From Pelagicoccus sp. SDUM812003 (GTDB lineage: Bacteria > Verrucomicrobiota > Verrucomicrobiia > Opitutales > Opitutaceae): DNA of 64,000 nt. Below the pieces are notes generated by a model, which saw only the letters and a list, made by a program, of their open reading frames with translations, did not search any database and was not told the origin of the DNA. Made by a program: the position numbers and the translations under genes. Positions within the stretch are counted from its first letter, which is position 1. Each line of letters starts with the position of its first letter. Of this stretch, positions 57,828-64,000 are shown one piece after another. Where the stretch lies: positions 62,001-126,000 of the forward strand of contig NZ_JARXHY010000003.1 in the NCBI RefSeq assembly GCF_031127815.1. The letters run 5' to 3'.

Positions 57828-59045
57828 ATGACAACGCTCACGCATCCCACCACATACCAGAGAAGGCACGCTTCGGTGAACCTGCTTTCGGAGCCGTATC
57901 GGCTGATGTTTCCCTGCGGCGTGCTGGCCGCGTTGGCGGGCGTTTCGCTGTGGCCCTTGTCCATCTACGGCTGGCTGGAGTTCCCCCCTGGCGCGGCTCA
58001 CAGCCGACTGATGATTGGCGGTTTTTTCGGAGCGATGGTCATCGGCTTTTTGGGAACCGCGGGACCTCGGTTGCTTGGGGTTCGGGCGTTGGCTGCGTGG
58101 GAGCTGGCGGGGTTCTGGGGATTGTGGGCGGCGATGGTGGGAAGCTCCCTGCTGAACCGCATCGTTTTGGCGGACGGGTTTGGCTGCGCCCTTTTCGTTT
58201 GGGGCGGCGTGGCGGCAGCTCGTCGGTTTAGGGCGCGGCGCGACCTGCCGCCCCCGGGTTTCGTGATGGTGATCCTGGGCATGCTCAGCGGATTCGCTGG
58301 TGCTTTCATCGCGTTGACGATCGGCGCTGGGATTTCGGTCCTGCCGGATCCTCTGATCGCGTGGAACCTTGGAAAACTGCTCTTCTCTCAAGCGTTTCTG
58401 CTGCTCCCTATTTTAGGCATTGCCCCGTTTTTCTATCCTCGCCTTGGCGGTTTGCCAAATGCGCAGAGCTCGTATCCAGAGATGCGATACCCGAATAGGG
58501 ATTGGACGCGTAGAGCCGCCGTAGCGGGATTGTTCGGCATGGGCGTTCTCGGCAGCTATATTTGGGAGGCGATCGCTCCATCTTCCCCAGCTGGATGGAC
58601 GCGGGCGGCTTTGGTTTGCGTCTATATCGTTTGGCAGGTGCCGCTTCGTTTTCCGAGCTCTTCGGTCGGGACCTTGGGACGGGTTGCTCAGTTAGGAGCC
58701 CTTTGTCTAGTCGCGGGAGTGGCCCTTGCTGCTGCCGCCCCAGGGGAGCGCGTCAGCTGGCTGCATGTGCTTTTCATCGGTGGGTTCAACTTGATCACCA
58801 TCGTGGTGGCGAACTGGGTGATGTTTGGCCATAGCGGTCTCATCGAGCGAGGCCGCAAGCCGCTTGGCTACTTGAAATGGTCAGCCTCGCTCATCGTATT
58901 GGCGATGGCGATACGCGTGGCATTGACCTTTTTCCCCGATTGGCGGATCCATTCCTACAGCTTGGCGGCGTTTTTATGGATCGCTGGCATGGTCGCATGG
59001 GCGGTTTTCGTTTTGCCCAGGGCGCTTAAGCCGGATGAAGAATGA
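57828..59045 (+). CDS. nnrS: NnrS family membrane protein
   Basis: 405 residues with about twelve membrane helices. The NnrS pattern is present: FPCGVLAALAGVSLWPL, HSRLMIGGFFGAMVIGFLGTAGPRL and LHVLFIGGFNLITIVVANWVMFGHSG, with His residues near the membrane face. NnrS is a haem- and copper-containing protein that protects against nitric oxide stress and is controlled by NnrR in denitrifiers. ATG at 57828 is chosen, starting MTTLTHP. The promoter carries an FNR/NNR box. Confidence 0.93.
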   Translation: MTTLTHPTTYQRRHASVNLLSEPYRLMFPCGVLAALAGVSLWPLSIYGWLEFPPGAAHSRLMIGGFFGAMVIGFLGTAGPRLLGVRALAAWELAGFWGLWAAMVGSSLLNRIVLADGFGCALFVWGGVAAARRFRARRDLPPPGFVMVILGMLSGFAGAFIALTIGAGISVLPDPLIAWNLGKLLFSQAFLLLPILGIAPFFYPRLGGLPNAQSSYPEMRYPNRDWTRRAAVAGLFGMGVLGSYIWEAIAPSSPAGWTRAALVCVYIVWQVPLRFPSSSVGTLGRVAQLGALCLVAGVALAAAAPGERVSWLHVLFIGGFNLITIVVANWVMFGHSGLIERGRKPLGYLKWSASLIVLAMAIRVALTFFPDWRIHSYSLAAFLWIAGMVAWAVFVLPRALKPDEE

Positions 59046-59084
59046 CTCTCGAACTGAAACCTTAGAACTAATTGTACAAGAAAC

Positions 59085-59336
59085 ATGAATACACAAAACG
59101 TGGACGTGCACGCGCATGAAATACTGGAAATGATGTTAGCGAGCGGCGAGAGCTACACCAATGAATCGCTGTCGGCGAAGATCTTGGAACGCTTCGGGGC
59201 CCAGGCCCGTTTCCATACCTGTTCCGGCTCCGGCATGGATGCCTACGAAATCGTGGATCATCTTTGGATGAAGGGTAAGTTTACCGGAGACCCGTCGGGA
59301 TTCCAGTTCTTGCCAGGCAGTCGTTGCGACCATTAG
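59085..59336 (+). CDS. YecH-family putative metal-binding protein (DUF2492)
   Basis: 83 residues. HAHEILEMMLASGESYTNESL, FGAQARFHTCSGSGMDAYEIVDHLW match the small YecH/DUF2492 family, with His and Cys residues that suggest metal binding. The function is unknown. It follows nnrS by 39 nt and is probably in the same transcript under the FNR/NNR box, which suggests a role in anaerobic or nitrosative conditions (inference). Confidence 0.88.
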   Translation: MNTQNVDVHAHEILEMMLASGESYTNESLSAKILERFGAQARFHTCSGSGMDAYEIVDHLWMKGKFTGDPSGFQFLPGSRCDH

Positions 59337-59407
59337 TCGCGGTCTGAAAACGGTCGGAGGGCTCGTTTGACGTGTGGAGCGCGAGGAGAGTGGAAAATCA
59401 TCGATGA

Positions 59408-59443
59408 GCGCATAGGGTAGGAGGTTTTCTCGACCCTATGCGC
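59408..59443 (+). promoter_or_regulatory. Hairpin around the ribosome-binding site and start codon of the GH106 gene
   Basis: GCGCATAGGG (59408-59417) and CCCTATGCGC (59434-59443) form a perfect 10-bp stem. The 16-nt loop holds the Shine-Dalgarno AGGAGG, and the ATG start (59438-59440) is inside the right arm. It could sequester the start codon in the mRNA or be a DNA operator. Confidence 0.65.
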
Positions 59444-62053
59444 GCTCTACCGACCTTCTTATTCCTTTTTTCCGTCATCTCTCATTTTGGGCCGATTCCC
59501 TGCCCCGCGGCTGACCGGTCCGTCGCCGATACCACCCGGCCGTGGATTCGCTGGTGGTGGCCGGGCAGCGCGGTGAGCGAGCAGGGCTTGACGCACCAGC
59601 TCGAAGCGGTGGCCAGAGCGGGATTTGGTGGCGTGGAGGTGACCCCGATCTATGGGGCCAAAGGCTGGGAGGACGACTATGTGGCGTTCCTGTCTCCACG
59701 CTGGGTAGAACTCCTCGAGCACGCAGGGAGGGAGGCGAAGCGACTGGGGCTTGGCTTGGATATGACTACCGGCACAGGCTGGCCGTTTGGGGGGCCGGAG
59801 GTGGACGCCGCCATGGCCGCGGAGCAGTTGCGTTGGGAGCAGGGGGATTGGGTCGTAGCGAAGACCGGGCAAGAGGTGAAGCGGGCCGCTCCTGGAGGGG
59901 AGGGGCTGGTGATCGACCCGTATTCGGAAAGTGCCATCCTGCGCTACCTGCAGCGATTCGACGCCGCGCTTCACTCGTTTCCGGATCAGTTGTTGAGATC
60001 GCAGTTTCATGATTCCTTCGAGTACTACGGCGCGAACTGGACGGAAGGTTTTCAGGAGGCGTTTCGCGAGATGCATGGATATCCGATTGGTGGATACATC
60101 GAGGAGCTGCTGAGCGAGAAGGCGAACGGGGAGAGCTCGGAGCGGTTGGCCCGTCTGAAGCATGACTACCGTGCGACGCTGGATCGGCTGCACCAGGATT
60201 ACTTGCTCGCTTGGAAAACGTGGGCGAACGATCGCGGCTGGCTCGTTCGGAACCAATCGCACGGGGCCCCTGCCAATCTGCTGGACTTGTACGCCATCGC
60301 GGATATTCCGGAAACGGAGATCTTCGGTTCCACTCCGTTCCCCATTGAGGGCTTGCGCCGAGACCCGGATGCGATTCGCCATGGTTTGGATCTGCCGGAG
60401 CCTTTGGTGACGCGCATGGCGTCCTCGGCCGCTCATGTCATGGGCAAGCGATTGGTCTCATCGGAAACTGCGACCTGGCTGCGCGATCACTGGAAGACCA
60501 CCCTTGGCTATGTCAAACCGGAGATCGACCGCATCTTCCTCGATGGAATCAATCACGTGTTTTATCATGGTCTGGTCTACTCGCCGCAAGAGGCTCGGTG
60601 GCCTGGCTGGCTTTTCTACGCGTCGACTCAGTTCAATCCAGCCAATCCCTGGTGGGACGACTTGTCTGCGCTCAATGGATACGTGCGGCGAACGCAGGAG
60701 ATACTGCAAAGCGGAGTCCATGGAAACGACGTGCTGCTCTACTGGCCCGCGAGCGAAATCTGGCAGGATGCAGCTGGTGGCTTGGCGAAACAGCTCACGG
60801 TGCACGATGTCGGTTTTGTCGTAGACCACCAATATGGCGAGGTGGCGAAAACGCTACAGGAAAGTGGATACGCATTCGACTACCTGTCCGATCGTCAGAT
60901 CGAAATGCTGAGCGTGGAAGGGCGGGATATCGTTTCGCCCGGGGGGCGGTACGCGACCTTGGTTGTTCCGCCGGTCACGGTGATGCCGCTAGCCACCTTG
61001 CGAGCCGTCTTGGAGCTCGCTGAGCAAGGCGCCACCATCGTGTTGACGGAGCTGCCGAAGGACGTGCCGGGATGGGGTAGCTTGGAGCAGCGCCGGGAGA
61101 GGTTTCGATCCTTGATCGGACCAATGGAAAACGCGTTTAGCGAGGGGACGACAGCTGAATCGCGGCGAATCTCGATCGGTGAAGGACAGGTAATTATCGG
61201 GGAGGTGTTGCAGACCCTGCCTCGAACGACGGCCATTCGCGAGCCCATGGTGGAGAGCGGCTTGCAGTGCATTCGCAGACTGCGGCAGGACGGTGTGGCC
61301 TATTTCGTGGCCAACTTGGGAGCGCGCGGCTTCGATGGCTGGGCCCCGTTGGGCAGGGAGCCGCAGGGCTTGCTTTTGATGGATCCCCTGACGGGTGCAA
61401 GCGGCGCCGCAAGGCTGCGCCAGTCGGCCTCTGGGCTTATGGAAGTTCGCTTGCAGGTGCCTTCCGGAGGATCGTTTCTTCTTATCGAGCGAAGCGCCTC
61501 GAAGGGGGAGGCGGCTCCGTGGCGGTACCTGGGAGAGGAGACTGAGGTCCTGCCGCTGGATGGGAAATGGGATCTACGTTTCGTTCGAGGAGGACCGTCG
61601 CTCCCGGATTCAGTCGAAGGAACGCGGTTGGGGTCTTGGACGGAGCTTGAGGATTCCGAAACCCGGAGATTCGCTGGGACTGGCCGATACTCCAGAATCT
61701 TCGAGCTGGATACGCTACCTGGCGACGCGGAGTGGGTGCTCGATCTAGGGGACGTGCGAGACAGCGCCAGAGTGTATCTAAATGGAGACTACGCTGGAAC
61801 TGTTTGGAGTTTGCCTAGTCGCTTGCGGGTGAGCGATTACCTCAAGCAAGGAGTGAATACGCTCTCAGTCGAGGTGACGAACACGGCCGCCAACCGTATC
61901 CGAGATATGGATCAACGGGGAGTCGACTGGAAGATTATGCGTGAAATCAATTTCGTCGATATAAACTATCGTCCATTTGACGCGTCGCGCTGGGCGGTCG
62001 AGCCCTCTGGATTGATGGGTCCGGTTGTCTTGCGAGCGTATTCAGTCGAGTGA
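59438..62053 (+). CDS. Exported GH106-type glycoside hydrolase (alpha-L-rhamnosidase-like)
   Basis: 871 residues with a signal peptide (MRALPTFLFLFSVISHFG). The opening RPWIRWWWPGSAVSEQGL, followed by GFGGVEVTPIYGAKGWEDDY and GLDMTTGTGWPFGGPEVD, is the hallmark of GH106. The C-terminal part holds a beta-sandwich carbohydrate-binding domain (WVLDLGDVRDSARVYLNGDYAG, VSLPSRLRVSDY-like region). It probably removes terminal L-rhamnose from a plant or algal polysaccharide outside the cytoplasm. The start codon lies in a strong hairpin. Confidence 0.9.
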   Translation: MRALPTFLFLFSVISHFGPIPCPAADRSVADTTRPWIRWWWPGSAVSEQGLTHQLEAVARAGFGGVEVTPIYGAKGWEDDYVAFLSPRWVELLEHAGREAKRLGLGLDMTTGTGWPFGGPEVDAAMAAEQLRWEQGDWVVAKTGQEVKRAAPGGEGLVIDPYSESAILRYLQRFDAALHSFPDQLLRSQFHDSFEYYGANWTEGFQEAFREMHGYPIGGYIEELLSEKANGESSERLARLKHDYRATLDRLHQDYLLAWKTWANDRGWLVRNQSHGAPANLLDLYAIADIPETEIFGSTPFPIEGLRRDPDAIRHGLDLPEPLVTRMASSAAHVMGKRLVSSETATWLRDHWKTTLGYVKPEIDRIFLDGINHVFYHGLVYSPQEARWPGWLFYASTQFNPANPWWDDLSALNGYVRRTQEILQSGVHGNDVLLYWPASEIWQDAAGGLAKQLTVHDVGFVVDHQYGEVAKTLQESGYAFDYLSDRQIEMLSVEGRDIVSPGGRYATLVVPPVTVMPLATLRAVLELAEQGATIVLTELPKDVPGWGSLEQRRERFRSLIGPMENAFSEGTTAESRRISIGEGQVIIGEVLQTLPRTTAIREPMVESGLQCIRRLRQDGVAYFVANLGARGFDGWAPLGREPQGLLLMDPLTGASGAARLRQSASGLMEVRLQVPSGGSFLLIERSASKGEAAPWRYLGEETEVLPLDGKWDLRFVRGGPSLPDSVEGTRLGSWTELEDSETRRFAGTGRYSRIFELDTLPGDAEWVLDLGDVRDSARVYLNGDYAGTVWSLPSRLRVSDYLKQGVNTLSVEVTNTAANRIRDMDQRGVDWKIMREINFVDINYRPFDASRWAVEPSGLMGPVVLRAYSVE

Positions 62054-62061
62054 CGGCCGCG

Positions 62062-63258
62062 CTAGCTCTTGGTGGTGAAGTGCAGTGTGGGGGCGACGTT
62101 TTCGCGAGCGTCTTCGGAATCGTAAATCGAGGCATCGATGGCGCCGAGCGGTTTGATCAGCAGCCCGCGCGTGGTGCCGTCGAGAAGGCGCTGCATGACC
62201 GGTCGTGGCAACGTGATGTATGTTTTTCCGCCGTTTTCGGCTGTCAGCTCCACATCGAAGGTCATTTGGCTATTTACGATGGAGGTAAGCGGGGAGCCAT
62301 TCTGTAGGGAATTCAGCGATACGTGTCGCTGATCCCAATCCGGCTTTCCGCCCAGCAATTCGAAAACGCGAATTTTCTCGAATTCGATGCCGAGGTCTTC
62401 GCCGAACGCCTCCACGTACTGCCCGCCTGTCGCGACGGAGTGGGTGGTGATTTCCAGAATGCCGGGCCCAACGGCGGTGGAACCAGTTTCTCTTAGTTTG
62501 GAGAGATCCCAGCGCAGGATGGCATGCTGTCGATCGCTGATGGTGAGAACCTTTTCGTCGCCGATGCCCCATTCATGGAAGCAGACTTCCGGAAAGGTCA
62601 GGTTGACGAGGGCGTCGTGCGAGACGGCTTGGCGCTGCTCGAAGCTATCGAGATCCGGAACGGGGGGGTGGTAGATCAAAGGCTCCCCGAGCTCGGGGTC
62701 TGCTGTATCCACATTTACGATATCGGCCTTGTAGTAGTCGACATCGACATGATAGCGGCCGATGCCCCAGTCGGTGACGCCAAGCTGCACGAAGATCTGA
62801 TCGCCTGGTACGGCGTCGAAGTTTTTCGTGGTGTAGCTGATGGTTCGCCATTCGCCCGATTCCGAGATGTCGTATTCCGCCAGTTGCTGGTGGAAGTCGA
62901 CGGTGCGTTGCGTATTGATCATGATGTTCACCCGTCTCGGCGCTTCGCTCAGGCGGATGCGAGCCTCGATCCTGAGTTCATTGCCAGGCAGGGCCAGCTT
63001 TTCCATATCGATGGATTTGGAAACGTCGCGCTTGATGATGGCCCACCAGACATTGTAGCGATCGTTGCTGGCGTCGACCTCCAGGCGAGCGAAGTCGTCT
63101 TGGGGGAGAAACTGCATCTCAGCCCAACCGTCGCCGGTCAAGGTCTGCCAATCCTCCACGTTTCCGTCATCGAAGAAATCCGCGAATTGAGCTTGCGTCC
63201 AGTGGCAGCTGCTGAAGCAGAGCAGGAGCGCCAGGAGGGATCGGGCTGGGCTTCGCAT
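62062..63258 (-). CDS. Exported protein with carbohydrate-binding and DNRLRE-like domains
   Basis: 398 residues with a signal peptide (MRSPARSLLALLLCFSSCHW). An N-terminal beta-sandwich (about 30-200, beginning FADFFDDGNVEDWQTL, with WRTISYTTKNFDAVPG) resembles galactose-binding modules; the C-terminal half (ILRWDLSKL, GILEITTHS, RGLLIKPLG) resembles the DNRLRE family. No catalytic motif is seen. It is convergent with the GH106 gene (8-nt gap) and probably binds the same polysaccharide (inference). Confidence 0.75.
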   Translation of the reverse strand: MRSPARSLLALLLCFSSCHWTQAQFADFFDDGNVEDWQTLTGDGWAEMQFLPQDDFARLEVDASNDRYNVWWAIIKRDVSKSIDMEKLALPGNELRIEARIRLSEAPRRVNIMINTQRTVDFHQQLAEYDISESGEWRTISYTTKNFDAVPGDQIFVQLGVTDWGIGRYHVDVDYYKADIVNVDTADPELGEPLIYHPPVPDLDSFEQRQAVSHDALVNLTFPEVCFHEWGIGDEKVLTISDRQHAILRWDLSKLRETGSTAVGPGILEITTHSVATGGQYVEAFGEDLGIEFEKIRVFELLGGKPDWDQRHVSLNSLQNGSPLTSIVNSQMTFDVELTAENGGKTYITLPRPVMQRLLDGTTRGLLIKPLGAIDASIYDSEDARENVAPTLHFTTKS

Positions 63259-63431
63259 AGAGGTGTGGTGGTTCACGCTTGGGGTAGGCACGTACTTTGG
63301 GTGGAGTGGTCGAGGGGGTCAAGATTGGTCGGGGCGAGCGCTGTTCGTACGATAGAGCGAGGGGGGGCGCTCGACATGGGACTCCGCGGAAAAGGCTCGC
63401 GAAAACCGCAGGAATTTGTGGAAAGGGAGGC

Positions 63432-64000
63432 ATGCGTTTGCTTCTATCATCCTCCCTTGTGGCGCTTTGCGTTTTTCTGTCGGCTTGCGGCGGCGAGCGC
63501 GACTCTCTCGATGGATCCCCGCTTTCCGGGATCTCGATGGAGATGGCCGATGGGTGGTATGCTGAGGAAACGGCGGGAGACGATCGTTGGAGCTGGGCTC
63601 AGCGCCAGGCGGAAATCCTCTTTCGCAATGAGACGGAAGAGACGCGGCGGGTGGCGTTCCTGGGCAGTCTCCGATCCATCAACCCTCGGCGGATTTCGGC
63701 ATCGTTGTCCGGGCGCCTGGTGGCGGAGTTCGAGCTCGTAGCGGATCAATGGATACTGGCTGGGTTGGAGGTCACGCTCCCGCCGGGCGAAACGCGCCTG
63801 AGGCTTCAATCCGAGGCGGCGGCCCCGAGAATCGCCGGCGAGTCGCGCGAATTGCATTTCTGCTTGAGAAATGGCCGCCTGGCTACTTTGGAGGACCTGA
63901 TGATGGCCGAGCATGAACCGAGCTTCGCATCTGGCTGGTACGACGAGGAGAGGGATCGAAGCGGCGCCTGGCGATGGGCGCAAGGGGAGGCGGTGGTCGT
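63432..64000 (+). CDS. Exported lipoprotein with repeated WY/W domains (3' end outside window)
   Basis: The first 189 residues are in the window. The N-terminus MRLLLSSSLVALCVFLSACGG is a lipoprotein signal with lipobox LSAC. The mature part has one unit beginning DGWYAEETAGDDRWSWAQ, which returns as SGWYDEERDRSGAWRWAQ near the window edge, so it consists of tandem units of about 120 residues with conserved GWY-x2-E and W-x-W-A. Similar modules occur at the C-termini of membrane glycosyltransferase proteins, but I cannot name the family. GGAGG precedes the ATG closely. Confidence 0.75.
   Translation, partial: MRLLLSSSLVALCVFLSACGGERDSLDGSPLSGISMEMADGWYAEETAGDDRWSWAQRQAEILFRNETEETRRVAFLGSLRSINPRRISASLSGRLVAEFELVADQWILAGLEVTLPPGETRLRLQSEAAAPRIAGESRELHFCLRNGRLATLEDLMMAEHEPSFASGWYDEERDRSGAWRWAQGEAVV

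Overview
The window looks like a chromosomal segment of a GC-rich Gram-negative bacterium, most plausibly a marine Verrucomicrobiota of the class Opitutia (inference; no rRNA is present to prove it). The supports are a YtgC-YtgR-type permease-repressor fusion (known from Chlamydia, same PVC superphylum), a TonB2/TtpC-type energy transducer, a GH106-type rhamnosidase beside DNRLRE-like exported proteins, frequent 4-bp ATGA/GTGA gene overlaps, and weak Shine-Dalgarno use. No tRNA, rRNA, CRISPR array, prophage or insertion sequence was seen. The window is cut inside a TPR gene at the left edge and inside a lipoprotein gene at the right edge.

Layout. 1-6686 (minus): a six-gene TonB2-like operon (DUF3450, TtpC-like ExbB, ExbB, ExbD, TonB, TPR) preceded by a large exported protein of unknown function. 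7003-9160 (minus): gnd with its terminator and a small membrane protein. 9215-11712 (minus): molybdopterin genes moeA-moaC-moaD-moaE. 12110-13375 (plus): an HDOD protein with a degenerate receiver domain. 13445-17265 (minus): Gfo/Idh/MocA oxidoreductase, TIM-barrel isomerase, a MoaD/ThiS-like di-glycine protein, a cupin and a cytoplasmic Asp-box propeller. 17367-25123: an envelope-polymer neighbourhood (LTA-synthase-like phosphoglycerol transferase, partner membrane protein, glycerophosphodiesterase, two multi-pass membrane proteins, sulfotransferase). 25323-34266: housekeeping genes purB, rph, sucC-sucD and ppc, with a DUF1573 protein and a DCC thioredoxin-like protein. 34501-38299: DoxX-like protein, then a metal ABC transporter whose first permease carries a DtxR-type repressor domain. 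38359-44185 (minus): a complete RND efflux operon. 44368-53430: CobW-type GTPase, M16 peptidase, a small unknown gene, SNF2 helicase, ElbB. 53454-57631 (minus): an NAD-salvage operon with nadV, a PncC-like/NMNAT fusion, an NrtR-type regulator and a BadF-type kinase. 57828-59336 (plus): nnrS and yecH behind an FNR/NNR box. 59438-64000: polysaccharide-related exported proteins.

How the genes work together. The TonB2 system and GH106 enzyme fit uptake and breakdown of marine polysaccharides. The moa/moe genes and nnrS fit a molybdoenzyme-dependent nitrogen-oxide metabolism. The NAD operon would convert nicotinamide to NMN and then NAD+, with a built-in sensor-regulator and a dyad at the nadV start. 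The metal transporter appears to carry its own repressor, with a perfect 18-bp palindrome upstream of the operon as candidate operator. The observations most worth following are the NAD-salvage fusion and its operator, the permease-repressor fusion, the MoaD/ThiS-cupin-propeller set, and a 51-bp conserved dyad element present twice (40 of 51 positions identical).
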